Origin: Bradyrhizobium cosmicum
GTDB lineage: Bacteria; Pseudomonadota; Alphaproteobacteria; Rhizobiales; Xanthobacteraceae
DNA: 64,000 nt
Reading direction: 5' to 3'
NCBI RefSeq assembly: GCF_007290395.2
Contig: NZ_CP041656.2
Location: 3,534,001 to 3,598,000, forward strand
Below the pieces are notes generated by a model. It did not search any database and was not told where the DNA came from. It was given only the letters and a program-made list of their open reading frames with translations. Shown here piece after piece: positions 29,428 to 38,182 of this stretch. A program made the position numbers and the translations under genes. Every line of letters starts with the position of its first letter. Position 1 is the stretch's first letter.

Positions 29428-30408
29428 TTACTTCCCCGTCAACTTGACGCCCAGCCGTCCCGCAAGCTCCTGCACGAATTGCCAGGCGACGCGGCCCGAG
29501 CGCGAGCCGCGCGTTGTCGACCATTCCAGTGCTTCGCGTTCCAGCGCCTCGTCGTCGATCTTGACGCCGAAATGGCTGCAATAGCCGCGCACCATGGCGA
29601 GATATTCGTCCTGGCTGCAACGGTGGAAGCCGAGCCACAGGCCGAAGCGATCCGACAGCGAGACCTTCTCCTCGACCGCTTCGCCGGGATTGATCGCGGT
29701 CGAGCGTTCGTTCTCGATCATCTCGCGCGCGAGCAGATGACGGCGGTTCGAGGTGGCGTAGAGGATGACGTTCTCGGGCCGGCCCTCGATGCCGCCTTCG
29801 AGCACCGCCTTGAGCGACTTGTAGGAGGCATCATTGCCGTCGAAGGAGAGATCGTCGCAGAACACGATGAAGCGGAAGGACGAGGCGCGCAGCTGCTCCA
29901 TCAGAGCCGGCAGGCTCTCGATGTCCTCGCGGTGAATCTCGATCAGCTTCAGCTTGTCGGAGGCCTTGCGCTCCGCGTTGATGCTGGCATGCGCGGCCTT
30001 CACCAGCGACGACTTGCCCATGCCGCGGGCGCCCCAGAGCAGGGCGTTGTTGGCGGGCAGGCCATTGGCGAAGCGCTCCGTGTTTTCCATCAGGATGTCG
30101 CGCATCCGCTCGACGCCCTTGAGCAGGAACAGCTCGACGCGGCTGACGCGCGGCACCGCCGCAAGGCGGCCGTCCGGGTGCCAGACATAGGCATCCGCCT
30201 GCCTGAACGACTCGCGTCCGGCGGGCGGCTTGCCCTGGGCTGCGAGGTGCGCCGCGATGGTCTCCAGCGCGCGGACGATGCGGTCCTGGGAGAGGTCGGG
30301 GGTTGCCTGAGAGGCCGCCGTGGGGCGTTTTGCCGCGACGCGGGCAGGCTTCCTGGCAGGGGTGCGGGGGCCTTTGCCGGCCGGGCTTTTGCTTGGTTTT
30401 TTGGGCAT
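29428..30408 (-). CDS. DUF815-family AAA ATP-binding protein
   Basis: The 326-residue protein begins with a Lys/Pro/Ala-rich tail (MPKKPSKSPAGKGPRTPARK), followed by a helical region and a P-loop ATPase domain. Walker A is LWGARGMGKSSLV, Walker B is FIVFCDDLSF, and a sensor-like ILYATSNRRHLL follows. The order and C-terminal GSRSGRVAWQFVQELAG match the DUF815 family, which is widespread but not well characterised. It is divergent from yajC, an arrangement often seen in Hyphomicrobiales. The ATG at 30408 is preferred over one 84 bases upstream. Confidence 0.88.
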   Translation of the reverse strand: MPKKPSKSPAGKGPRTPARKPARVAAKRPTAASQATPDLSQDRIVRALETIAAHLAAQGKPPAGRESFRQADAYVWHPDGRLAAVPRVSRVELFLLKGVERMRDILMENTERFANGLPANNALLWGARGMGKSSLVKAAHASINAERKASDKLKLIEIHREDIESLPALMEQLRASSFRFIVFCDDLSFDGNDASYKSLKAVLEGGIEGRPENVILYATSNRRHLLAREMIENERSTAINPGEAVEEKVSLSDRFGLWLGFHRCSQDEYLAMVRGYCSHFGVKIDDEALEREALEWSTTRGSRSGRVAWQFVQELAGRLGVKLTGK

Positions 30409-30590
30409 GTCCGAAGTTCCTGAGAATGCAGCCTTATCGGGCCTGAGGCCGCGCCGCAAGGTGACCAAATGGGCGGTCTGGCAGCGTTGCAATTGGGACA
30501 GTGGCCGCTATAGTCCGCGCGAATTTGACCGAACCGGTCGCCTTTGAGGGCCTGACCGGCTTTCCCCCGTTTCCACGAGGATCGTTCCGA

Positions 30591-30971
30591 ATGCTGATTA
30601 CACCTGCGTATGCCCAGGCCGCGGGCGCCGGCGACACCAACAGCATGTTGATGTCGCTGCTGCCGTTCGCCCTGATCTTCGTGATCATGTACTTCCTGAT
30701 TCTGCGTCCGCAGCAGAAGAAGGTGCGCGACCACGCCGACCTCGTGAAGAACATCCGCCGCGGCGACACCGTCGTGACCTCGGGCGGCCTCGTCGGCAAG
30801 GTCACCAAGGTCGTCGATGACGACCAGATCGAGTTCGAGATCGCCGACGGCGTGCGGGTGCGGCAGATGCGCTCGATGGTCTCCGGCGTGCGTGCCAAGG
30901 GCGAGCCGGCCAAAGACAGCTCGAAGGAAAGCGCCAAGGAAAACGCAAAGGACGACGCCGCGTCGAAGTGA
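30591..30971 (+). CDS. yajC: Preprotein translocase subunit YajC
   Basis: YajC is a small single-span membrane protein of the SecDF-YajC accessory complex. The 126-residue protein has an Ala/Gly start, a hydrophobic helix (MSLLPFALIFVIMYFLILRP), then the hallmark RPQQKKVRDHADLVKNI and a beta-rich domain with RGDTVVTSGGLVGKVTKV. A Lys/Glu/Ala-rich tail ends the protein. It is the first gene of yajC-secD-secF. Confidence 0.96.
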   Translation: MLITPAYAQAAGAGDTNSMLMSLLPFALIFVIMYFLILRPQQKKVRDHADLVKNIRRGDTVVTSGGLVGKVTKVVDDDQIEFEIADGVRVRQMRSMVSGVRAKGEPAKDSSKESAKENAKDDAASK

Positions 30972-31020
30972 GTACTTCCGCGAGTCTCTCCCCAGTCTCC
31001 TGATCTGACAGGTCCAGTCG

Positions 31021-32625
31021 ATGTTGTATTTCACGCGGTGGAAGGCGCTGGGGATTATCCTGACGGCGCTGATCGTGTGCCTCTGCGCGGTCCCGAACTT
31101 CTTCCCGGAGTCGCAGGTCAAGACCTGGCCCGCCTGGGCACAGCGTCGGCTCGTGCTCGGCCTCGACCTCCAGGGCGGCTCCTATCTGCTGCTCGAGGTC
31201 GATTCTGCCTATGTGAAGAAGGAGCGCCTGGATCAGGTTCGCGACGACGTCCGCCGCACGCTGCGTGATGCCAAGATCGGCTTCACCGGCGGCGTCACTG
31301 TGCGCAACGACGCGGCCGAGGTTCGCATCACCAAGGACACCGATTTTCAGCCGGCGCTCGCCAAGCTGCGCGAGCTGTCCCAACCGCTCGGCGGCCTGAT
31401 GGGATCCAGCGGTCAGCGCGACCTCGAGGTCACCGATGCCGGTGGCGGCGTGATCCGGCTGACCGTCCCGCAGGCAGCGATGCTCGACCGCATGCGCAAG
31501 ACCATCGAGCAATCGATCCAGATCGTGGAACGCCGCGTCAACGAGCTCGGCACCGTCGAGCCCGTGATCCAGCGCCAGGGCAACGACCGCATCCTCGTGC
31601 AGGTCCCGGGTCTTCAGGACCCGACGCGCCTCAAGAAGATACTCGGCGAGACCGCGAAGATGGAATTCCGCATGGTCGACACCACCGTGTCGCCGGACCA
31701 GGCCCAACAGGGCAGGTTGCCGCCGGAGTCCGAGTTGCTGATGAGCGCGTCGCCGCCGCCTACGCCATATGTGGTGAAGAAGCAGGTGCTGGTCGCCGGC
31801 AGCGATTTGATCGACGCCCAGGCGACCTTCGACCAGCGCACCAGCGAGCCGGTCGTCAGCTTCAAGTTCAATACGTCGGGCGCGCGCAAGTTCTCGCAGG
31901 CTACGCAAGAGAATGTCGGGCTGCCCTTCGCAATCGTGCTCGACAACAAGGTGATCTCTGCGCCCAGGATCAACGAGCCCATCACGGGTGGGCAGGGACA
32001 GATCTCGGGCAGCTTCACGGTCCAGTCCGCCAACGACCTTGCGATCCTGATGCGCGCCGGCGCGCTGCCGGCCCCGTTGACCGTGGTCGAAGAGCGCACC
32101 GTCGGTCCGGGCCTCGGCCAGGACTCGATCGAGAAGGGCGAGCTTGCGGCTTACGTCGGCTCGATCCTCGTCGTGATCTTCATGCTGTTGACCTACCGGC
32201 TGTTCGGCGTGTTCGCCAACATCGCAGTGGCCATCAACGTCGCCATGATCTTCGGCCTGCTGTCGCTGCTCAACGCTACGCTGACACTGCCCGGCATCGC
32301 CGGCATCGTGCTCACCGTCGGCATCGCGGTCGACTCCAACGTGCTGATCTACGAGCGCATCCGCGAGGAGCTGCGCGGCGGTCGCAACGCGATCTCGGCG
32401 ATCGACGCCGGCTTCAAGCGGGCGCTGGCGACCATCCTCGATTCCAACATTACGACTTTCATCGCCGCCGCCGTGCTGTTTTACATCGGCACCGGCCCGG
32501 TACGCGGCTTCGCCGTGACGCTCGGCATCGGCATCATCACCACGGTGTTCACCGCCTTCACCCTGACCCGGCTGATCGTTGCCTGGTGGGTGCGGTGGAA
32601 ACGGCCGCAGAGCGTGCCGATCTAG
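31021..32625 (+). CDS. secD: Protein translocase subunit SecD
   Basis: SecD uses the proton gradient to pull exported proteins through SecYEG. The 534-residue protein has one N-terminal span, then LGLDLQGGSYLLLEVD, a large periplasmic P1 domain, and five C-terminal spans. These contain GIAVDSNVLIYERIREELR, which carries the Asp/Arg residues of the proton path. It follows yajC by 49 bases and precedes secF by 10. Confidence 0.97.
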   Translation: MLYFTRWKALGIILTALIVCLCAVPNFFPESQVKTWPAWAQRRLVLGLDLQGGSYLLLEVDSAYVKKERLDQVRDDVRRTLRDAKIGFTGGVTVRNDAAEVRITKDTDFQPALAKLRELSQPLGGLMGSSGQRDLEVTDAGGGVIRLTVPQAAMLDRMRKTIEQSIQIVERRVNELGTVEPVIQRQGNDRILVQVPGLQDPTRLKKILGETAKMEFRMVDTTVSPDQAQQGRLPPESELLMSASPPPTPYVVKKQVLVAGSDLIDAQATFDQRTSEPVVSFKFNTSGARKFSQATQENVGLPFAIVLDNKVISAPRINEPITGGQGQISGSFTVQSANDLAILMRAGALPAPLTVVEERTVGPGLGQDSIEKGELAAYVGSILVVIFMLLTYRLFGVFANIAVAINVAMIFGLLSLLNATLTLPGIAGIVLTVGIAVDSNVLIYERIREELRGGRNAISAIDAGFKRALATILDSNITTFIAAAVLFYIGTGPVRGFAVTLGIGIITTVFTAFTLTRLIVAWWVRWKRPQSVPI

Positions 32626-32635
32626 GAGCCTGATT

Positions 32636-33655
32636 GTGACTCAGACCGTTCTCATCGGGCTCGGCGTCCTCATCGCCATTCTCACCGTGGTCGCGGCCCT
32701 CGGCCTGCTGCCGTCGCTGCGTATCGTCCCGGACGACACGCATTTCGACTTCACGCGCTTCCGCCGCATCAGCTTCCCGATCTCGGCGGCGCTGTCGATC
32801 GTCGCCATCACGCTGTTCTTCACCCACGGCCTGAACCTCGGAATCGACTTCAAGGGCGGCACGCTGCTGGAGGTACGGGCCAAATCCGGCGCCGCCGACA
32901 TCTCGGCGATGCGCACGACACTGGACGGCTTGCGGCTTGGCGAAGTCCAGCTGCAGCAATTTGGCGGTCCCGAGAACGTCTTGATCCGCGTCGCCGAGCA
33001 GCCCGGCGGCGACAAGGCACAGCAAGATGCCGTGCAGAAGGTGCGCACCGCTCTTGGCGATTCCATTGAATACCGCCGTGTCGAAGTGCTTGGCCCGCGT
33101 GTCGCCGGCGAGCTGCTTGCCTACGGCATGCTCGGCCTGATGCTCGCGATCGTCTCGATCCTGATCTACCTCTGGTTCCGCTTCGAATGGCAGTTCGCGC
33201 TCGGCGCCATGATCGCCAACGTGCACGACATCGTGCTGACGATCGGCTTCATGTCGATCAGCCAGGTCGATTTCGACCTGACCAGCATAGCCGCGCTTCT
33301 GACAATTCTCGGCTATTCGCTCAACGACACCGTCGTCATCTACGACCGCATCCGTGAAATGCTGCGGCGGTACAAGAAGATGCCGATGCCGCAGCTTCTC
33401 AACGAATCGATCAACTCGACGCTGTCGCGTTCGATCATCACCCACTTCACGGTGACGCTGGCGCTGCTGGCCCTGCTGCTGTTCGGCGGCCATGCCATCC
33501 ACAGCTTCACTGCGGTGATGATGTTCGGCGTGGTGCTGGTCGGCACCTATACCTCGATCTTCATCGCGGCTCCGATCCTGATCTATCTCGGCGTCGGCGA
33601 GCATCGCGAGGATGCGCCCGATACGGCTACGCCGGCGAAGAAAAACAAGGCATGA
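32636..33655 (+). CDS. secF: Protein translocase subunit SecF
   Basis: SecF pairs with SecD. GTG 32636 is the start, 10 bases after secD. The 339-residue protein includes GIDFKGGTLLEV and YSLNDTVVIYDRIREML, typical of SecF, with six predicted spans. The N-terminus (MTQTVLIGLGVLIAILTVV) carries an extra hydrophobic helix before the DTHFDFTRFRR stretch where most SecF proteins begin. This gives one span more than the usual six in my reading. Confidence 0.95.
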   Translation: MTQTVLIGLGVLIAILTVVAALGLLPSLRIVPDDTHFDFTRFRRISFPISAALSIVAITLFFTHGLNLGIDFKGGTLLEVRAKSGAADISAMRTTLDGLRLGEVQLQQFGGPENVLIRVAEQPGGDKAQQDAVQKVRTALGDSIEYRRVEVLGPRVAGELLAYGMLGLMLAIVSILIYLWFRFEWQFALGAMIANVHDIVLTIGFMSISQVDFDLTSIAALLTILGYSLNDTVVIYDRIREMLRRYKKMPMPQLLNESINSTLSRSIITHFTVTLALLALLLFGGHAIHSFTAVMMFGVVLVGTYTSIFIAAPILIYLGVGEHREDAPDTATPAKKNKA

Positions 33656-33666
33656 TCCGAACCGCA

Positions 33667-33692
33667 TGCCCCCGCATGCGTTTGCGGGGGCA
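33667..33692 (+). other. Hairpin between secF and the Mth938-domain gene
   Basis: A perfect 10-bp stem TGCCCCCGCA (33667-33676) and TGCGGGGGCA (33683-33692) with a 6-base loop follows secF by 11 bases. No T-run is present, so it may act as an attenuating or RNA-stabilising hairpin rather than a full terminator. The next gene starts 24 bases later in the same direction. Confidence 0.6.
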
Positions 33693-33715
33693 GTAAGCTC
33701 ATTCGGACGAGGCTG

Positions 33716-34099
33716 ATGGCCGGCGATCCCAACGCACCACATTTCCCGCGCTCGGCGCCGATCGAGGCCTACGGCAAGGGCGGCTTCGCCTTTGCGGGCA
33801 TGTCCCATCGCGGCTCGCTGCTGTGCCTGCCGGACGCGATCTGGGCCTGGGATGTGACCGACCCGGCGAAGATCGACCGCTATTCGCTGGATCGGGTGTT
33901 CACGGCCGCGAGCAGCATCGATACGCTTTTGATCGGGACTGGAACCGGCGTCTGGCTGCCGCCGCCTGAGCTGCGCCAGGCCTTGAAAGCGGTGAGGGTG
34001 GTGCTGGACACGATGCAGACTGGCCCCGCCGTGCGCACCTACAACATCATGATCGGCGAACGGCGGCGCGTCGCGGCCGCGCTGATCGCCGTACCATGA
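33716..34099 (+). CDS. Mth938-like (DUF498) protein, NDUFAF3 homologue
   Basis: The 127-residue protein belongs to the Mth938-like family, recognised by PIEAYGKGGFAFAG, LLIGTGTG in the middle and YNIMIGERRRVAAALIAV at the end. The human member NDUFAF3 is an assembly factor of respiratory complex I. In alphaproteobacteria this gene is known to sit beside secD/secF, as here. Its stop overlaps the start of the next gene by 4 bases, so both are made together. Its bacterial function is not established; a role in complex I assembly or membrane insertion is inferred from the eukaryotic relative and context. Confidence 0.87.
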   Translation: MAGDPNAPHFPRSAPIEAYGKGGFAFAGMSHRGSLLCLPDAIWAWDVTDPAKIDRYSLDRVFTAASSIDTLLIGTGTGVWLPPPELRQALKAVRVVLDTMQTGPAVRTYNIMIGERRRVAAALIAVP

Positions 34100-34959
34100 G
34101 CAGCGCTGCTGTTCCGGCCGATTCCGTCACCTTCTGCGCCGATCTCGTGCGCAGTCATGACTTTCCGCGCTATGCCGCGAGCCTGTTCGCGCCCGCGACC
34201 GAGCGCCGCGCGCTGCTGGCGCTCTATGCCTTCAACGTCGAGATCGTCCGCGTCCGCGACCAGGTAAGCCAGCCACTGCCCGGGGAAATCCGGCTGCAAT
34301 GGTGGACCGACATGCTGTCGGGCCAGGTCCATGGCAGCGCCGAAGGCAATCCGGTGGCGGCCGAGCTGCTGCGCGGGATCCGCGATTTCGATCTGCCGGT
34401 CGACCCGCTGTCGCTGCTCGCCGACGAGCACCAGTTCGATCTCTACAACGATCCGATGCCGACGTTGACGGCGTTGGAAGGCTATCTGGCGGCAACCTGT
34501 TCGGCGCTGTTCGCGCTGGCGGCGAGGATCATGGCGCCGCCTTCGGAGGCAGCCGAGCATCTGGCAAGGCACGCGGGGCTCGCGCAGGGCATCGTGCAGA
34601 TCATATCGAGCCTGCCGCGCGATGCCGCGCACCGGCAGTTGTTCCTGCCGCAGCAACTTCTGACGAGCCATGGCTGCAGCATGGAGGACGTGTTCGCTGG
34701 CAAGGAGAGCGCCAATCTCGATGCCGTGCTGGAACAGCTCATCGGCGAGGCGCAGCAACATCTGACCACCGCCCTGTCGCTGCTGGCGGAGGTGCCGGCA
34801 TCGGCGCGGCCTGCGTTTCTGCCGCTCGGCCAGGTTCGGGCCGACCTCAAGCGCCTGTCGCAGCCGGGGCGTCATCCGTTTAGGCCGCAGCCGTCGTCGC
34901 GGCTGCGCACGCTCTGGACGTTGTGGCGAGCTTCACGATCGCGGGAATTTACCAAATAG
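34096..34959 (+). CDS. Squalene/phytoene synthase-like protein lacking catalytic Asp motifs, NDUFAF6-like
   Basis: The 287-residue protein has the all-helical squalene/phytoene synthase fold, with FCADLVRSHDFPRYAASLF at the start and LQWWTDML further on. True synthases have two Asp-rich motifs that hold Mg and the prenyl diphosphates. Here the first position reads YAFNVEIVRVRDQV and the second QIISSLPRDA, so neither motif is present. This is the condition of NDUFAF6, a complex I assembly factor. It overlaps the NDUFAF3-like gene by 4 bases. An enzyme making terpenes is therefore unlikely. Some annotations call such genes phytoene synthase, which would be misleading. Confidence 0.82.
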   Translation: MSSAAVPADSVTFCADLVRSHDFPRYAASLFAPATERRALLALYAFNVEIVRVRDQVSQPLPGEIRLQWWTDMLSGQVHGSAEGNPVAAELLRGIRDFDLPVDPLSLLADEHQFDLYNDPMPTLTALEGYLAATCSALFALAARIMAPPSEAAEHLARHAGLAQGIVQIISSLPRDAAHRQLFLPQQLLTSHGCSMEDVFAGKESANLDAVLEQLIGEAQQHLTTALSLLAEVPASARPAFLPLGQVRADLKRLSQPGRHPFRPQPSSRLRTLWTLWRASRSREFTK

Positions 34960-35004
34960 AGGTTGGCTTATCGCCTCGTTTTGCCAAATGCTCTATGCTG
35001 TTCC

Positions 35005-36249
35005 ATGGCCGAATTGTCCCAATCCATGTCCTCCGATCCGAGCGACTTTCCGGTCGCATCTGACGACATTCTCGCCGCCGCCGAGACCATCCGGGGCGCT
35101 GTCGTCGAGACGCCTTGTAGTTACAGCCGTACGCTGAGCAATATCTGCGGCTGCGACATCTGGCTGAAATTCGAAAATCTCCAGTTCACGTCCTCGTTCA
35201 AGGAACGCGGCGCTCTCAATCGCCTGACTGCACTGACGGCGGAGGAGCGCGCCCGCGGCGTCATCGCGATGTCGGCCGGCAACCATGCGCAGGGCGTCGC
35301 CTATCACGCCAAGCGGCTCGGCATCCCCGCCACCATCGTGATGCCGGTCGGCACGCCGATGGTGAAGGTCGAGAACACCAGGCACCACGGCGCCGAGGTG
35401 GTGGTGACAGGCGCGACGCTGGAGGAGGCGGCCGCATTCGCGCGCAGCCACGGCGAAGCCCGCGGCTTGATCTTCGTCCATCCTTACGACGATCCGCTTG
35501 TCATCGCGGGGCAGGGGACTGTCGGGCTCGAGATGCTCAAGGCCGTGCCGGAGCTCGACACGCTGGTCGTCCCGATCGGCGGCGGCGGCCTGATCAGCGG
35601 CATCGCCATCGCCGCGAAATCGATCAAGCCTTCGCTGCGTATCCTGGGCGTCGAGGCATGGCTCTATCCCTCGATGTACAATGCCATCCATGGTGGCACT
35701 CTGCCTGCGCGCGGGGATACGTTGGCCGAAGGCATCGCAGTCAAATCGCCGGGCAAGATCACGACCGAAATCGTCCGGCGCCTCGTCGACGACATTGCGC
35801 TCGTCAACGAAGCCGAGCTCGAGCGGGCGGTTGCGACCCTGATCTCGATCGAGAAGACCGTCGTGGAGGGCGCCGGCGCCGCCGGCCTCGCCGCGCTCAT
35901 GTCCGATCGCTCCCGGTTCGCCGGCCAGAAGGTCGGCCTGGTCCTGAGCGGAGGCAATATCGACACAAGGCTGATCGCATCGGTCCTCACGCGTGAACTG
36001 GCCCGCGAGGGACGGCTGACCCAGTTGTCGCTCGATATCCCGGACCGTCCCGGCCAATTGGCTGCGGTGGCCGCGCTATTGGCCGAGGCCGGCGCCAACA
36101 TCATCGAGGTTTCGCACCAGCGGACCTTCTCCGACCTTCCGGCCAAGGCGACGCTGCTGCAACTCGTCATCGAGACCCGCGACAGCGCGCATCTCGACGA
36201 GGTCATGGCACGGCTGAGTGCATCCGGATTGAGCGCGCGCTGCACCTGA
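35005..36249 (+). CDS. ilvA: Threonine dehydratase (PLP-dependent, with ACT domain)
   Basis: The enzyme turns threonine into 2-oxobutanoate and ammonia, the first step toward isoleucine. The 414-residue protein from ATG 35005 has the PLP Lys66 in SSFKERGALNRL, the AGNHAQG loop, the phosphate-binding GGGGLISG and one C-terminal ACT domain (about 330-414, LDIPDRPGQLAAV). This layout is like TdcB-type or short IlvA enzymes and could be regulated by amino acid binding to ACT. The gene starts 45 bases after the NDUFAF6-like gene and is convergent with the aminotransferase gene. Confidence 0.92.
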   Translation: MAELSQSMSSDPSDFPVASDDILAAAETIRGAVVETPCSYSRTLSNICGCDIWLKFENLQFTSSFKERGALNRLTALTAEERARGVIAMSAGNHAQGVAYHAKRLGIPATIVMPVGTPMVKVENTRHHGAEVVVTGATLEEAAAFARSHGEARGLIFVHPYDDPLVIAGQGTVGLEMLKAVPELDTLVVPIGGGGLISGIAIAAKSIKPSLRILGVEAWLYPSMYNAIHGGTLPARGDTLAEGIAVKSPGKITTEIVRRLVDDIALVNEAELERAVATLISIEKTVVEGAGAAGLAALMSDRSRFAGQKVGLVLSGGNIDTRLIASVLTRELAREGRLTQLSLDIPDRPGQLAAVAALLAEAGANIIEVSHQRTFSDLPAKATLLQLVIETRDSAHLDEVMARLSASGLSARCT

Positions 36250-36265
36250 GGCGCGCGGCTACGCG

Positions 36266-37489
36266 CTATCGCGGCGCCAGCCTCGCCAGATGGTCGATCA
36301 GCCGATCGATCTCGGCTTCCGTGTTGTAATAGTGTGGGGAGGCGCGCACGAGCGGTGGCAGCGCGCGGACTTCGGCATCGATGCGTGTGCTGGCGGGATC
36401 CGACGCACCGATCATGATGCCGGCGGCGGCCGCGCTTTTGACAATGGCGTCCGCCTCGTGTCCATCGACCGTGAAGCTGACGATGGCGCCCGGACGTCGA
36501 CCGAGGTCGCGAATCGTGACGCCGCGAATGGATACGAGGCCGCTGCGAAGGCGGTCAGAAAGCAATCGGCAGCGCTGCTCGATCGGACCCATGCCGATGG
36601 TGAGCGCGTAATCGACGGCGGCGCCAAGCCCGAGCCGGGCCGCATAATTGTTCTCCCAGGTCTCGAAACGTCGCGCGTCGTCGCGCAGCCGATATTCATC
36701 GCGCGAGACCCAAGGCGCCGCGAAGTGGTCGATCATCGGCGGCTCGAGTTGCTGCAGCAGCGACTTCCGGACATAGAGAAAGCCGGTGCCGCGCGGGCCG
36801 CGCAGGAATTTTCGGCCGGTTGCCGACAGCATGTCACAGCCGATGGCTTCCACGTCCACCGCCATCTGGCCGACTGCCTGGCAGGCATCGAGCAGATAGG
36901 GAATGCCCCGCGCCCGCGCGATCCTGCCGATCGCCGCCGCCGGATTGACCAGCCCGCCATTGGTCGGAACCCAGGTGATGGCGATGAGCTTCACTCGCTC
37001 GTCGATCATGCGTTCGAGCGCGTCGATATCGAGTTCACCGCTGGCATCGCTCGGCACGACGTCGATGATCGCGCCCGTCCGCTTGGCGACCTGGAGAAAG
37101 GCGACATAATTGGCGGCGTATTCCGCCTCGGCGGTCAGGATGCGATCGCCTTGGCGAAATTGAAGCGCGTAGAACGCCATCTGCCAGGCAACGGTCGCGT
37201 TCTCCACGAGCGCGATTTCATCGGGCGCGGCATTCAGCAGCCGGCCGACCGAGCCGTAAATCGATTCCAGCCGATCGGCTTCGCGATCGGCGGCGGCGTA
37301 ACCTCCGATCTCGCTCTCCAGATCGATGTGCTGCTTCATTGCTGCGACGACGGGGGCCGGCATGAGCGCCGCGCCCGCATTGTGGAGATAGGCAAGCCGG
37401 GAGGCGGCGGGCGTGTCAGCCCGTATTCGGTCGATGTCGATCAAGTGCGCCTCCACCTCTCGCGATGCTCCTGCATAAATTGGGCGCAC
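36266..37489 (-). CDS. Class V aminotransferase-fold PLP enzyme
   Basis: The 407-residue protein is a class V PLP enzyme related to cysteine desulfurases and isopenicillin-N epimerase-type proteins. The PLP Lys lies in SATGRKFLRGPRGTGFLYV, and the Asp of DACQAVGQMAVD binds the PLP ring nitrogen. No active-site Cys loop like that of NifS/IscS is evident. It probably acts on an amino acid side group, but the substrate is unknown. The start may be ATG 37489 or a GTG 33 bases downstream. The upstream gene is the divergent-free CAP protein on the same strand, 49 bases away. Confidence 0.85.
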   Translation of the reverse strand: MRPIYAGASREVEAHLIDIDRIRADTPAASRLAYLHNAGAALMPAPVVAAMKQHIDLESEIGGYAAADREADRLESIYGSVGRLLNAAPDEIALVENATVAWQMAFYALQFRQGDRILTAEAEYAANYVAFLQVAKRTGAIIDVVPSDASGELDIDALERMIDERVKLIAITWVPTNGGLVNPAAAIGRIARARGIPYLLDACQAVGQMAVDVEAIGCDMLSATGRKFLRGPRGTGFLYVRKSLLQQLEPPMIDHFAAPWVSRDEYRLRDDARRFETWENNYAARLGLGAAVDYALTIGMGPIEQRCRLLSDRLRSGLVSIRGVTIRDLGRRPGAIVSFTVDGHEADAIVKSAAAAGIMIGASDPASTRIDAEVRALPPLVRASPHYYNTEAEIDRLIDHLARLAPR

Positions 37490-37538
37490 CTGAGAATGCT
37501 CGCAAGTTGCGGCCCGGGGGACGATGCCTGGCTTCGTC

Positions 37539-38111
37539 TCATATGCAGAGCCCTAGCAACTTGACGTGGCAGCTGCTCGATTTGGGCTTGCTGGCGGGCG
37601 CAGCCTCGCGCTTCACGGCAACCAGCGGCTCCGTGTCCTTCTTGCCCTTGCCCTTCTTCGGCTCGTAATCGCCGGCTATCACCATCGCCCAGTAAGTGCG
37701 CTTGCCGCTGGCATTCCTGGCGTTCGCGATCCCGACGCGGGAAGCGTTGTGCAGCAAGAGGTTCTTGCGGTGCCCGGACGAGTCGATCCACTGTCCCAGC
37801 GTCTTCTCGAAATTGTCGTAGCCATAGGCGATGTTCTCAGCGGCGCGCCCCGCGCCGGCCGGCGCGACGCGGCGATTGAACGGGCCAAGTGCATCGTGAC
37901 TGAGATCGTCCTTCGCCGCCATCGCGCGCGCCTGGTCCATGGCAATGCGGTCGAGGGTTGCGTCGCGCACCACGCGGACCTCACCGTGCTTGAGGCGGAA
38001 ACTGGAGATCAATTCGGCCGGGGATTCGGCCGTCGCGGGCGCTGCCGCAAGCAGAAAAAGGCCGGCGATCATGCCGCCAAGCACCCGATGTGTCGTTACC
38101 TGAATGCCCAT
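37539..38111 (-). CDS. Secreted CAP/SCP-domain protein
   Basis: From ATG 38111 the protein has 190 residues and a signal peptide ending near ATAE. A CAP (cysteine-rich secretory, antigen 5, PR-1) domain follows, with DQARAMAAKDDLSHDALG, AENIAYGYDNFEKTLGQWIDSSGHRKNLL and VGIANARNASGKRTYWAMV. The Lys-rich tail ends in two Cys (SSSCHVKLLGLCI). CAP proteins are periplasmic or secreted and their function in bacteria is mostly unknown. An ATG 18 bases upstream is an alternative start. Confidence 0.85.
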   Translation of the reverse strand: MGIQVTTHRVLGGMIAGLFLLAAAPATAESPAELISSFRLKHGEVRVVRDATLDRIAMDQARAMAAKDDLSHDALGPFNRRVAPAGAGRAAENIAYGYDNFEKTLGQWIDSSGHRKNLLLHNASRVGIANARNASGKRTYWAMVIAGDYEPKKGKGKKDTEPLVAVKREAAPASKPKSSSCHVKLLGLCI

Positions 38112-38182
38112 AAGCCCGCCAAGCCGCATGATCCCAGCTTCTCTATCGCCAATGTGGAGGCTTCATGGCGCGGACCACGGAG

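Noticed and set aside
33667..33692. Full transcription terminator after secF
   Set aside because: The stem is perfect but lacks a T-run, and the next gene in the same direction starts 24 bases later, so it is recorded only as a hairpin.
34096..34959. Phytoene or squalene synthase (hopanoid or carotenoid synthesis)
   Set aside because: Both Asp-rich catalytic motifs are missing and there are no hopanoid genes nearby.
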